Below are positions 1 through 6,978 of a DNA stretch of 10,392 bases, piece after piece. Each line of letters opens with the position of its first letter. Position 1 is the stretch's first letter. Made by a program: the position numbers and the translations under genes. Below the pieces are notes generated by a model that saw only the letters and a program-made list of their open reading frames with translations, was not told the DNA's origin and made no database searches. This stretch comes from Verrucomicrobiota bacterium. Lineage in GTDB: Bacteria; Verrucomicrobiota; Verrucomicrobiia; Verrucomicrobiales; DEV007. The stretch is from assembly GCA_020629815.1 (NCBI GenBank), contig JAHDCN010000047.1, positions 3,239 to 13,630 on the forward strand, in the 5' to 3' direction.

Positions 1-2174
1 CGACGGTTTTTCCGGCTGCTTTCCCGAATCTGCTGGTGAATGGCGGAACCGGTATCGCCGTGGGTATGGCAACCAACTGCGCACCCCACAATCTGGGTGA
101 AGTCGTCGATGGCATCTGCGCCACGATCGACAACCCGGAGATCACTACGCAGGAGCTACTGACCCACATTCAGGGACCCGACTTCCCGACGGGTTGTACG
201 ATTCTCGGACGCCGAGGTGTTCAGGACTATGCCGCTACAGGTCGTGGAAGCGTAAAAGTGCGTGGTCGCGCTGAAGTGATCGAAAACAAAAAAGGTCGCG
301 AGCAAATCGTGATCACCGAAATTCCTTTTGCAGTAAACCGCGCCAAATTGGTTGAGCGAATTGCTGAACTGGCCAATGCCAAAGTGCTGCCGGAAATCTC
401 AGCCGTACGGGACGAGTCAGATGAAAACACCCGTGTCGTGGTCGATCTGAAGCGTGATGCCCGGGCACAGGTCGTGCTCAATAATCTCTACAAGCACACT
501 GCGCTGCAGACATCGTTTTCCGTCAACATGCTGGCGATCGACAATCGCCGCCCACGCTTGCTGTCGATCAAAGACGCTATCGAGTGTTACATCGAGCACC
601 GTCGCGAAGTCATTCTTCGCCGGACCCGTTATCTTCTTGGCAAAGCCGAAGAGCAGGCAGAAAAACTCGAAGCCTACCTGCTGGCTCTTGGAAATCTCGA
701 TGACTTCATCAAGATGATCCGGGATTCGAAGACCCGGGACGAAGCACGCGAGAAAATCAAAGCCTACACCTTTGATCCGGCCGATGCAGAGAAACTCGGC
801 ATCCTACTGCGCAATCAAGAGAGCCTGCAGATCATCGATGGCCGCTACGTTCTCACCGATCGGCAAGTCGATCACATCCTCGAGTTGCGACTCTACCAGC
901 TGGTTGGCCTCGAACGAGATAAGATCAAAAAGCAATACGACGAATTGCTCGAAGAGATCAAAGACCTGCTCGACATTCTGGCTCGTGAGGAGCGCGTGTT
1001 GCAGATCATCAAGGACGAGCTCAACGAGATCAAAGACAAGCACGCCACTCCGCGTCGCACCGATTTCGGTGAAGACGAAGGCGAAATTGCCAATGTCGAA
1101 CTGATCGCCAACGACGCGAACCTGATCACCATTTCCCATCGTGGATTCATCAAGCGGACTTCTACAGCAGAGTACCGCATCCAAAATCGCGGCGGCAAAG
1201 GCCTCAAAGGTATGGAGACACGCGAAGCAGTGGATGAAGAGGACGAAGAAGACTTTGTCGAACACCTGTTCTCCGCGACCGCGCACGACTATCTGATGTT
1301 CTTCACCGACACCGGTCGTGTCTACGTCGAACGTGTGTACCAGATTCCCGAAGGCTCCCGGACCTCGAAAGGACGTTCAATTAAGAACCTGCTCAATTTG
1401 CAGCCGGAAGAGAAAATTGCTGCGGTCCTTCGGATCGAAGCTGTTGGCGCTGAAGACAAAGACGCCACCTTCGTGGATGACAAGTTTGTGTTGTTTGCCA
1501 CCCGTTCCGGGAAAGTGAAAAAGACGGCGCTTTCCGGATTCCGCAACTACATGAAGAACGGAATCATTGCGATCCGAATCGAGGAAGGCAACGAGCTGAT
1601 CGACGTCAAGCTCACCAACGGCGACAACGATATTTGTCTGGTGACCAACCAGGGATACTGCGTGCGCTGTAACGAAAGCACCATTCGCCCAATGGGTCGC
1701 CCTTCAGCCGGTGTGGCTGGTATCAAGCCGCGCGAAGGTGACTTCCTGGTTGCCCTTGCTCTCGCCGGAGACACCAACGCTCAGCTGCTGGTAGCATCTG
1801 AAAAAGGCCTTGGTAAGCGAACTCCATTCGAAGAATACCCGACCAAAGGTCGTGGCGGCAAAGGCTTGATTACCATGAAGGTCACCGAGAAAACCGGTGC
1901 CGTTGTCGGCGCTCTCGCTGTGACCGACGAGGACGAACTCATGCTGATGACCGACGCCGGTCAAAGCGTGCGAATCCGTTGTGCTGATGTTTCTGTCATC
2001 GGTCGAAACACGCAAGGCGTGAAACTGATGAACCTCAAAGGTGAGGAGAAGATTCAGGACATTGCACGGGTGGTTTCCGATGATTTGGAAGACGAGGAAG
2101 AAGACTCCGAAGAAAAAGCTGACGCATCCGCCGAAGGTGGCGATGAAGCAGGTGCTTCGACTGAGGAGGAGTAG
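1..2174 (+). CDS. gyrA: DNA gyrase subunit A, 5'-truncated by the window edge
   Basis: This is the A subunit of DNA gyrase, the ATP-driven type IIA topoisomerase that adds negative supercoils as an A2B2 complex with GyrB. The frame is open from base 3, giving 723 visible codons; the GTG at position 36 is internal, because the conserved core motif FPNLLVNG spans it. Family knowledge puts this motif just after the winged-helix domain, so the catalytic tyrosine and the quinolone-resistance region lie upstream of the window. GIAVGMATN, PHNL and GPDFPT follow. A charged coiled-coil stretch at about 600-1060 fits the tower and C-gate. The C-terminal propeller begins near 1080 and carries QNRGGKG at 1182-1202, a GyrA-box with Asn in place of the second-position Arg. 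A GRGGKG echo lies at 1848-1865. The GyrA-box favours gyrase over ParC. The protein ends in a very acidic tail encoded at 2079-2171. No terminator with a U-run follows. Confidence 0.96.
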   Translation, partial: TVFPAAFPNLLVNGGTGIAVGMATNCAPHNLGEVVDGICATIDNPEITTQELLTHIQGPDFPTGCTILGRRGVQDYAATGRGSVKVRGRAEVIENKKGREQIVITEIPFAVNRAKLVERIAELANAKVLPEISAVRDESDENTRVVVDLKRDARAQVVLNNLYKHTALQTSFSVNMLAIDNRRPRLLSIKDAIECYIEHRREVILRRTRYLLGKAEEQAEKLEAYLLALGNLDDFIKMIRDSKTRDEAREKIKAYTFDPADAEKLGILLRNQESLQIIDGRYVLTDRQVDHILELRLYQLVGLERDKIKKQYDELLEEIKDLLDILAREERVLQIIKDELNEIKDKHATPRRTDFGEDEGEIANVELIANDANLITISHRGFIKRTSTAEYRIQNRGGKGLKGMETREAVDEEDEEDFVEHLFSATAHDYLMFFTDTGRVYVERVYQIPEGSRTSKGRSIKNLLNLQPEEKIAAVLRIEAVGAEDKDATFVDDKFVLFATRSGKVKKTALSGFRNYMKNGIIAIRIEEGNELIDVKLTNGDNDICLVTNQGYCVRCNESTIRPMGRPSAGVAGIKPREGDFLVALALAGDTNAQLLVASEKGLGKRTPFEEYPTKGRGGKGLITMKVTEKTGAVVGALAVTDEDELMLMTDAGQSVRIRCADVSVIGRNTQGVKLMNLKGEEKIQDIARVVSDDLEDEEEDSEEKADASAEGGDEAGASTEEE

Positions 2175-2204
2175 TTTCGGCTTTTTGACCGGGACTGATT
2201 GAAG

Positions 2205-2228
2205 CTCCATTTGCGATAGCGGATGGAG
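2205..2228 (+). promoter_or_regulatory. Hairpin in the gyrA-peptidase gap
   Basis: The arms CTCCATTTGC (2205-2214) and GCGGATGGAG (2219-2228) form a 10-bp stem with two G-U pairs and a GATA tetraloop (2215-2218). No clean U-run follows; the next bases are GTGCAATCTTTCCCG, so this is not a textbook intrinsic terminator. The 3' arm overlaps GGAGGT (2225-2230), a strong Shine-Dalgarno-like sequence, but that lies 21 bases before the peptidase ATG, too far for normal use. The hairpin could be a weak terminator, an mRNA-processing site or chance. The structure is visible; any function is inference. Confidence 0.45.
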
Positions 2229-2251
2229 GTGCAATCTTTCCCGTCTAAAGC

Positions 2252-3331
2252 ATGACCAAAGAATCCACCGACTTCCTCTACCGCCTGCTCAACACACCCA
2301 GTCCCACCGGATTCGAATCGCCGGGCCAAAAGGTTTGGGCAACGCGGAACCGCAAGTTTGCTGACGCTGTGGAAAGCGATGCCTACGGCAATGCCTGGGC
2401 AACGATTACCGGCAAACAGAAGGGCGCGCCGACGATCATGATCGAAGCGCATGCGGATGAGATTGGTTTCATGGTGAAGTACATCACCGACGAAGGCTTC
2501 CTGCGTCTGGATCGAGTTGGAGGGTCTGATTGGGCCAATGCCCGGGGACGCCGGTTGAGCATCTTCGGAGATAAGGGCGAAGTGCGCGGGATCATCGGCA
2601 ACACAGCCATCCACATTCGGGATATTTCCGGTGGTGAGAAGGCGCCTCAAGTTCATGAACTCTATGTGGATGTCGGCGCAGACAGCAAAAAAGACGTCGA
2701 GAAACTTGGCATTCGGGTCGGTCACCCGGCGGTGTATTCTGATTCAGCAGAACCCTTCGGCAAAAACCGAATTGTCGGTCGTGCTCTCGATAACCGCATC
2801 GGCGGATTCATCATTTCGGAAGTGATTCGGGAACTCAGCGCGAAATCAAAACGCCCTTCTGCGACCTGCGTTGCACTGAATGCGATTCAAGAAGAGATCG
2901 GTGGATGGGGAGCAACCATGGCCACCAAAACTCTTCAACCTGACTTATGCCTGGTGCTGGATGTCACTCATGCAACGGATACGCCGGGCATTGATCACTC
3001 CAAGCATGGCAAAGTCGTGCTCGGAGGTGGCCCCTCTCTGACCCATGGGTCTGCCAATCATCCGCTCATGGTCGAAAGACTGATCGAAGTGGCGAAGGAA
3101 CAGGAAATCCCGATACAGCACGAAGCAAGCTCCCGCTACACCGGAACAGATACCGATTCCATCTTTCACATGAACGGCGGCATCCCCAGCGCACTGGTTT
3201 CTCTGCCTCTGCGCTACATGCATTCGATAGTTGAGCTCGCTGACTTTAGTGATGTGGACAAAGTCATCAAGCTGATGGCTGGCTTTATCCGCTCGGTGAA
3301 AAAAGGCGACACCTTTGCAGTCGAAGTCTAG
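2252..3331 (+). CDS. M42 family metallopeptidase (glutamyl/deblocking aminopeptidase type)
   Basis: This is a 359-residue cytosolic metallo-aminopeptidase of the M42 (FrvX/PepA/YsdC) family, which trims N-terminal residues from short peptides as large tetrahedral oligomers. The length is typical of the family. All expected metal-site motifs are present in order: H67 and D69 in EAHADEIG, bridging D180 in ALDNRIGG, the catalytic pair E214-E215 in QEEIGGWGA, D237 in LDVTHATD and H324 in RYMHS. The substrate-site motif GTDTDSI is at 298-304. There is no signal peptide. The start is well defined: an in-frame TAA at 2246-2248 lies almost directly upstream of the ATG, so no longer start is possible. 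GGAGGT at 2225-2230 is 21 bases away, so the ribosome-binding site is unclear. The next gene begins 9 bases after the stop, suggesting co-transcription. Some M42-like proteins have been annotated as cellulases; the intact aminopeptidase residues argue against that here. The exact specificity (Glu, Asp, Leu or Lys) cannot be read. Confidence 0.94.
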   Translation: MTKESTDFLYRLLNTPSPTGFESPGQKVWATRNRKFADAVESDAYGNAWATITGKQKGAPTIMIEAHADEIGFMVKYITDEGFLRLDRVGGSDWANARGRRLSIFGDKGEVRGIIGNTAIHIRDISGGEKAPQVHELYVDVGADSKKDVEKLGIRVGHPAVYSDSAEPFGKNRIVGRALDNRIGGFIISEVIRELSAKSKRPSATCVALNAIQEEIGGWGATMATKTLQPDLCLVLDVTHATDTPGIDHSKHGKVVLGGGPSLTHGSANHPLMVERLIEVAKEQEIPIQHEASSRYTGTDTDSIFHMNGGIPSALVSLPLRYMHSIVELADFSDVDKVIKLMAGFIRSVKKGDTFAVEV

Positions 3332-3340
3332 TGGTAGGCT

Positions 3341-4030
3341 ATGAGCAAAAAGATACTCCTTACTGGCTGCACTCGGGGACTGGGCCGGGCAATGGCAGAC
3401 GGTTTTCGCGAACGCGGACACATCATTGCCGGTTGTTCGCGGAATTCCGATCAGATTTCTGCCATCTCTGAAGAGTTCGGGTCGGATCACTTTTTCCAAT
3501 CGGTTGATGTGTCGAAGGAAGACGATATCCGCTCTTTTTGCGAAGCAGCCATCGATCACTTCGGCGAGGCTCCTGATTTGTTGATCAACAACGCGGCTTT
3601 GATCAATCGCAACGCACCTCTCTGGGAGATTTCGGCTGAAGAAATGGCTGCGATTGTAGACGTGAATATTGAAGGTGTGGCGCATACCATTCGCCACGTC
3701 GTGCCATCGATGATCGAGAAAGGCAGCGGCGTCATCGTGAATTTCTCAAGCTATTGGGGACGGTCGACTTCATCCGACGTAGCACCTTATTGCGCGACAA
3801 AATTTGCAATCGAAGGACTCACAAGCGGTTTGGCACAGGATTTGCCAGCAGGTCTTGCCGCCGTTGCCTTCAACCCTGGAGTCATCAATACGGACATGTT
3901 GCAAAGCTGCTTTGGTCCCGGAGCTTCTTCATACTCGTCACCAAGACAGTGGGCCGAGAAATCCGTTCCCTATCTCGAAGGTCTTTCCGCCTCCGACAAT
4001 GGAGCTTCGGTCACCGCGCCGGGACAATAG
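3341..4030 (+). CDS. Short-chain dehydrogenase/reductase (classical SDR)
   Basis: This is a 229-residue Rossmann-fold NAD(P)-dependent oxidoreductase of unknown substrate. The cofactor loop TGCTRGLG (8-15) is a canonical TGxxxGxG. D56-V57 is the adenine-contacting acidic position and NNAA is at 83-86. N109, S137, Y150 and K154 (in YCATK) form the complete Asn-Ser-Tyr-Lys catalytic tetrad, with Ser 13 residues before Tyr as usual. PGVINTDM (179-186) is the PG motif that closes over the cofactor. The C-terminal DNGASVTAPG is a common SDR ending, so the protein looks complete. Arg12 after the glycine loop and Ser33-Arg34 after the second strand hint at NADP(H) preference, which is inference. The ATG follows the peptidase stop by 9 bases, with GGTAGG at 3333-3338 as a close-spaced binding site, so the two are probably one transcript. 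The 3' end overlaps the convergent methyltransferase by 20 bp. Confidence 0.9.
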   Translation: MSKKILLTGCTRGLGRAMADGFRERGHIIAGCSRNSDQISAISEEFGSDHFFQSVDVSKEDDIRSFCEAAIDHFGEAPDLLINNAALINRNAPLWEISAEEMAAIVDVNIEGVAHTIRHVVPSMIEKGSGVIVNFSSYWGRSTSSDVAPYCATKFAIEGLTSGLAQDLPAGLAAVAFNPGVINTDMLQSCFGPGASSYSSPRQWAEKSVPYLEGLSASDNGASVTAPGQ

Positions 4031-4757
4031 AAGCTTCGCGATTCACCGATTTTGGCTCCGCTTCCTCAGGAAGACGGGATGAATCCTTCACTCCCTTGGC
4101 AACAAAGAAGACGACGCAGCCGGACAACCAGACATTACAGGTGCGAAACCGCTTGTGGAGCACATCGACGAGATCTCCGATCACGTCACCTTCGTTGCAA
4201 AATACACCGCGCCAGTTAAACAACTCCATTGCCTTTCTGGCTAAACCGGATCTCTCGACTTCGGCTCCAAGAACCGTGGCTCCAAAAACCACAGCGTCGT
4301 CTTTCATAAAGGGAATCACTTGATCGAAAGCGACAGCTTTCTCGACAATGTTTTGCCCGGGAAGGCAGTGAATCAGGTAATTCATCGCAACCGAATCAAA
4401 ACGTTCTCCATGGAGCGGCAGTGGCTCCAAAATATTGCGCTCGTAGATTTCCGGCTCAAATCTCTTTAATCGATCATAAGCGACATCGAGGCAATTCGGA
4501 TTCAAATCGAGCAACGCCAGTCGCATACTCTCTGATTTTGCTGTCTGATCGACAAAGAACCCCGTACCGACACCACAATCCAAATGATTGTCGGACATAT
4601 GTTCGCTGTACAAATCCAACATTTCCTGACGCGACGAACGCCAGACTTTTTCTGTGCAAACACGAAGCACCAGAAAGTCGTAAACATTAAGCAAGCGGGG
4701 GGTGTAGACCGATTGACCTCTTTCGAGATCATGAGTCGACGTGGTCGATGAAGTCAT
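4011..4757 (-). CDS. Class I SAM-dependent methyltransferase, substrate unknown
   Basis: This is a 248-residue protein with the class I methyltransferase fold. Motif I, LDCGVGTGFF (59-68), is the SAM-binding glycine loop. LLDLNP (82-87) supplies the acidic residue that binds the SAM ribose. FDSVAMNYLIHCLPG (120-134) is the motif IV region, and GATVLG (159-164) fits the following strand. An N-terminal helical block (about 17-55, including YTPRLLNVYDFLVLR) precedes the fold and resembles a group of bacterial small-molecule methyltransferases annotated only generically. The substrate is unknown. I chose the ATG at 4757. The frame stays open to a TTG at 4868, adding 37 residues with a hydrophobic stretch, but that start is a rarer codon and would sit 8 bases from the divergent lipoprotein gene. 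No clear Shine-Dalgarno is seen. The last 27 residues or so look like an extension beyond the family core (which ends near FFVAK), and the gene overlaps the reductase stop. Confidence 0.85.
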   Translation of the reverse strand: MTSSTTSTHDLERGQSVYTPRLLNVYDFLVLRVCTEKVWRSSRQEMLDLYSEHMSDNHLDCGVGTGFFVDQTAKSESMRLALLDLNPNCLDVAYDRLKRFEPEIYERNILEPLPLHGERFDSVAMNYLIHCLPGQNIVEKAVAFDQVIPFMKDDAVVFGATVLGAEVERSGLARKAMELFNWRGVFCNEGDVIGDLVDVLHKRFRTCNVWLSGCVVFFVAKGVKDSSRLPEEAEPKSVNREASIVPAR

Positions 4758-4770
4758 TGAATAGTGCGAT

Positions 4771-4780
4771 GGAACGTTCC
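4771..4780. promoter_or_regulatory. 10-bp perfect palindrome GGAACGTTCC upstream of the methyltransferase
   Basis: GGAACGTTCC is a perfect 10-bp palindrome, 14 bases upstream of the methyltransferase ATG in the 118-base divergent region shared with the small lipoprotein gene. It could be an operator half or a dimer site for a regulator. A single short palindrome without a visible sigma-70 promoter pair is weak evidence. If the longer TTG start at 4868 were used, it would be coding instead. Confidence 0.2.
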
Positions 4781-4875
4781 TCACCGTCCGTCGAAAAGAA
4801 TTGAGTTTCAAGAGCAGGATTGCTTCGGCAAGAAGAATGCTGGTGGATTTGCCGTAAAGTTGATACAAAGGGTCT

Positions 4876-5058
4876 ATGAAGAAGATAATCCACTATCTCG
4901 CAACTTTGGTTTTGGTCGGAACTTTGGCCAGCTTTACGGTTTCCTGTGAAACCACCCCTGACTATGGCGATGCCGGAATCCGTGAATACAAGCGCCCTGA
5001 ACCAAAACCGATGTGGAAACGGGCACTGAATCGATCTCAAAAGCGGGCGCGATTCTAG
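4876..5058 (+). CDS. Small putative lipoprotein, unknown function
   Basis: This is a 60-residue protein with a clear N-terminal export signal: KK at 2-3, a hydrophobic core (8-20) and Cys24 in the context FTVSC, an imperfect lipobox lacking the usual Leu. Cleavage before Cys24 would leave a 37-residue lipid-anchored peptide that is Pro-, Arg- and Lys-rich (KRPEPKP, then a basic tail). I recognise no domain. The ATG is preceded by AAAGGG at 4867-4872, a possible but close-spaced ribosome-binding site. It is transcribed divergently from the methyltransferase and lies 75 bases before a second small lipoprotein with the same Cys24 and a matching SC-x-TT start, so the two may share a transcript. 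The signal peptide is visible; the envelope role is inferred. A chance reading frame is possible given the short length. Confidence 0.62.
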   Translation: MKKIIHYLATLVLVGTLASFTVSCETTPDYGDAGIREYKRPEPKPMWKRALNRSQKRARF

Positions 5059-5106
5059 GCAGATTTTTGTGCAAAATCCTGCGTTTTAACCGTCTAAATC
5101 CGTATC

Positions 5107-5121
5107 AGAAGCAAAACTTCT
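5107..5121 (+). promoter_or_regulatory. Small hairpin before the Gly-zipper lipoprotein gene
   Basis: AGAAG (5107-5111) and CTTCT (5117-5121) are perfect 5-bp arms around the loop CAAAA, 12 bases before the ATG at 5134. No Shine-Dalgarno is recognisable in this leader. The stem is short enough to be chance. Confidence 0.2.
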
Positions 5122-5133
5122 CGTTAATTGACC

Positions 5134-5472
5134 ATGAAACTGAACGGAAAAATCCTCTTATTGGGAGCTGTGCTCGGACTAAGCACGCTGGCAAATACCT
5201 CTTGTACGACTACGGAAGGAGCAATCATCGGCGGAGCCGTTGGCGCTGCTGTGGGTGCTTCAGCTGATGATTACCGACCCGGGCGTGGCGCGGTTGTCGG
5301 CGGAATTCTCGGAGCTGCCGTAGGTGGTGCCGTAGCCAGCGACAACGCCTATCACTCCCATCGCTCCCGGGGCTACTATCGTCGCCATTCTCACGGGTAT
5401 GGCCACCAGCCCGCCCCCCAGTATTACGGCGGCTACGGTTATCAGCGTCCGCGATACTACGGAGGCTACTAG
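5134..5472 (+). CDS. Glycine-zipper lipoprotein with a Tyr/Gly/His-rich tail
   Basis: This is a 112-residue envelope protein. The N-terminus has K2, K6, a hydrophobic core (7-20) and Cys24 after NTS, an imperfect lipobox. After TTTEG come two glycine-zipper blocks, GAIIGGAVGAAVGA (29-42) and GAVVGGILGAAVGGAVA (52-68), separated by a short polar linker (ASADDYRPGR, 42-51). Glycine-zipper segments in YMGG/Rcs-like small proteins pack as membrane-inserting hairpins. The remaining 40 residues are rich in Tyr, Gly, His and Arg, with YYGGYGYQ and YYGGY repeats, and are probably disordered and surface or periplasm exposed. I chose the ATG at 5134; an in-frame TTG two codons earlier (5128) is possible but gives a less clean signal peptide. 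The gene is followed by a strong terminator, so it ends its transcription unit. Function is unknown; roles in envelope integrity are suggested for related families. Confidence 0.82.
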   Translation: MKLNGKILLLGAVLGLSTLANTSCTTTEGAIIGGAVGAAVGASADDYRPGRGAVVGGILGAAVGGAVASDNAYHSHRSRGYYRRHSHGYGHQPAPQYYGGYGYQRPRYYGGY

Positions 5473-5495
5473 CTTAGATTAAAAATTTTACCCCG

Positions 5496-5535
5496 AAGAG
5501 CGAAGGCCCGACAAAGGTCTTCGCTCTTTTCTTTT
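5496..5535 (+). terminator. Strong Rho-independent terminator
   Basis: The arms AAGAGCGAAG (5496-5505) and CTTCGCTCTT (5519-5528) are perfectly complementary. Inner G-U, C-G and C-G pairs (5506-5508 with 5516-5518) extend the stem to 13 bp around the 7-base loop CGACAAA. The 3' side runs into TTTTCTTTTC (5527-5536). It lies 23 bases after the Gly-zipper lipoprotein stop and separates it from the propeller gene. Confidence 0.9.
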
Positions 5536-5587
5536 CAAACAGACACGCAACATCAACCTCTGATCGGGGTTACTTTCGGGGAGTGTT

Positions 5588-6907
5588 ATGAAAAAGTTGC
5601 TGCCTTTCCTGTTCGCCGTCCTGCTATCTTCACCGTTTGAGGTTCACGCAGATAATTGGCCAAGGTTCCGTGGGCCGAATGGATCAGGAAAATCGGAATC
5701 AGATACCTCAAAGATTCCTCTCGAGTGGAGCGAGACAAAAAATGTGGCGTGGAAAACCGAACTGCCGGGTCCGGGTTCCTCTTCACCAATTGTTTGGGGT
5801 GACCGCGTTTACATCACTTGCTACACCGGATACGGCGACGGATCCGAAGACGCGACTCCGGAAAAATTGCGCCGCCATTTGCTGGCGATTGACCGCAAAG
5901 ACGGCAGTGTTCTCTGGAAAAAATCGGTGGCACCGGAAGCCCCTGGCACCGTTGACCCCTTTGAAGTATTTGTGCCGGAACATGGTTACGCCAGCAACAC
6001 ACCGGCTACCGACGGTGAACGCGTTTATTGCTTTTTCGGTAAAGCCGGAGTCGTCGCCTACGACTGGGATGGAAACCAAATTTGGAAGCAATCAGTTGGC
6101 CAACTGTATTCGAGAAAGCGCTGGGGCTCTGCATCCAGTCCTGTTGTTCATCAGGGAAAGGTAATTGTAAAAGCCGGGGACGAGGACAGGGCTGTCATTG
6201 CTTTTGATGCCAAAACTGGAAAACAGCTTTGGAAAGCAGAAGGCAGTGTTCTTGAGCAAACCTACGGTACACCGGCTATCCATCAGGTAGACGACGAGCG
6301 CAGCGATTTGATTGTATGTGGAACCGGCGAAGTTTGGGGTATGAACCCCGACACGGGGAAACTGCGTTGGTTTTCTGAAATGGGATTAACCGGAAATATC
6401 TCCTCCAGTCCGGTTATCGATGGTGATCGCATGATTATTTTTGGAGGGTTTCCCCGCACCCTAGGCGCATCATTGAAACTGGGTCTGAAAGGGGATGTTT
6501 CTGATAGTGCGCTGCAGTGGGAGAATAACGATGTGAAAGCCTACATGACCGCCCCAATCTTCCACGACGGTAAAGTGTATTTCATCAGAGACGAGGGCAT
6601 CGCCTGCTGCGGAGATCCGGTCACAGGTGAATTAATCTACGAAGAACGAATCGCTAATGCGGCGAACGCGAGAGGCGGACGGGGTAAGCCATTCTACGCT
6701 TCCCCGATTCTTGCCAACGGACACCTCATTGCAATGAGCCGAAATGCCGGAGCTTTCGTCATTGAAGCAAAACCGGAATACAATCTGGTCCGGACAAATC
6801 AAATCGCCGGTGACGAAGGCCGTTTTCAGGGAACCCCTGCTGTGAGTGGCTCAGACCTGTTCCTCCGCTCTGAAACTGCCATCTACTGCATCCGCACTGA
6901 TTCGTAA
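5588..6907 (+). CDS. Secreted PQQ-type beta-propeller repeat protein
   Basis: This is a 439-residue exported protein with a Sec signal peptide (KK at 2-3, hydrophobic core 4-15, probable cleavage after VHA at 19-21). The mature part begins DNWPRFRGPNGSG, a hallmark of quinoprotein-like propellers common in planctomycetes and verrucomicrobia. At least seven blade signatures follow: SSPIVWGDRVY (65-75) with AIDRKDGSVLWK (100-111), NTPATDGERVY (137-147), SSPVVHQGKV (183-192) with AFDAKTGKQLWK (205-216), GTPAIHQ (227-233) with MNPDTGKLRW (252-261), SSPVIDGDRM (273-282), APIFHDGKVYF (322-332) with DPVTGELIY (343-351), SPILANGHL (372-380) and GTPAVSGSDLF (415-425). These resemble BamB and PQQ dehydrogenase repeats. 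I see no dehydrogenase catalytic set, so it is probably a binding or scaffold protein of the periplasm. GGGGAG at 5578-5583 gives a good binding site 4 bases before the ATG. The terminator upstream implies its own promoter, although none is obvious. Confidence 0.9.
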   Translation: MKKLLPFLFAVLLSSPFEVHADNWPRFRGPNGSGKSESDTSKIPLEWSETKNVAWKTELPGPGSSSPIVWGDRVYITCYTGYGDGSEDATPEKLRRHLLAIDRKDGSVLWKKSVAPEAPGTVDPFEVFVPEHGYASNTPATDGERVYCFFGKAGVVAYDWDGNQIWKQSVGQLYSRKRWGSASSPVVHQGKVIVKAGDEDRAVIAFDAKTGKQLWKAEGSVLEQTYGTPAIHQVDDERSDLIVCGTGEVWGMNPDTGKLRWFSEMGLTGNISSSPVIDGDRMIIFGGFPRTLGASLKLGLKGDVSDSALQWENNDVKAYMTAPIFHDGKVYFIRDEGIACCGDPVTGELIYEERIANAANARGGRGKPFYASPILANGHLIAMSRNAGAFVIEAKPEYNLVRTNQIAGDEGRFQGTPAVSGSDLFLRSETAIYCIRTDS

Positions 6908-6950
6908 CCGGCAAAAAAGACGCTTGGCGTTGTCGCCGTACGGTCGATAT

Positions 6951-6974
6951 TGCGCGGCGGTTACCCACCGCGCA
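6951..6974 (+). promoter_or_regulatory. GC-rich hairpin directly before the glgE start codon
   Basis: TGCGCGG (6951-6957) pairs perfectly with CCGCGCA (6968-6974). Past a C-A mismatch, GG (6959-6960) pairs with CC (6965-6966) around a TTAC loop. The hairpin ends 4 bases before the ATG at 6979 and fills the place where a Shine-Dalgarno would be; none is visible. There is no following U-run, so it is not an intrinsic terminator. A smaller stem, GGCG/CGCC with loop TTGT (6926-6937), lies upstream. A role in translational control of glgE or in mRNA processing is inference. Confidence 0.5.
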
Positions 6975-6978
6975 TCTT

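Noticed and set aside
36..38. GTG as the start of gyrA
   Set aside because: The frame is open to the window edge and conserved GyrA core sequence (FPNLLVNG) runs across this codon, so it is an internal Val.
2945..3697. A 250-codon minus-strand frame opposite the peptidase and reductase genes
   Set aside because: It is antisense to two genes with intact active-site motifs and has no recognisable domain; long antisense frames are common at this GC content.
4030..4037. GAAGCTTC palindrome just after the reductase stop as a terminator or operator
   Set aside because: An 8-bp palindrome with no loop or U-run, lying inside the methyltransferase coding region; expected by chance.
3754..4323. A 189-codon + strand frame across the reductase end and the methyltransferase
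   Set aside because: It lies in another frame of the reductase and antisense to the methyltransferase; the product is Ser/Thr/Arg-rich with no motif. Both real genes have complete catalytic motifs.
5013..5267. An 84-codon + strand frame bridging the two small lipoprotein genes
   Set aside because: It overlaps both in another frame, has no signal peptide or domain, and its composition looks like out-of-frame reading of the Gly-zipper gene.
5588..6907. PQQ-dependent alcohol or glucose dehydrogenase
   Set aside because: Blade repeats are present but the protein is short for the dehydrogenases and I see no catalytic or cytochrome motif; only the propeller-repeat class is supported.
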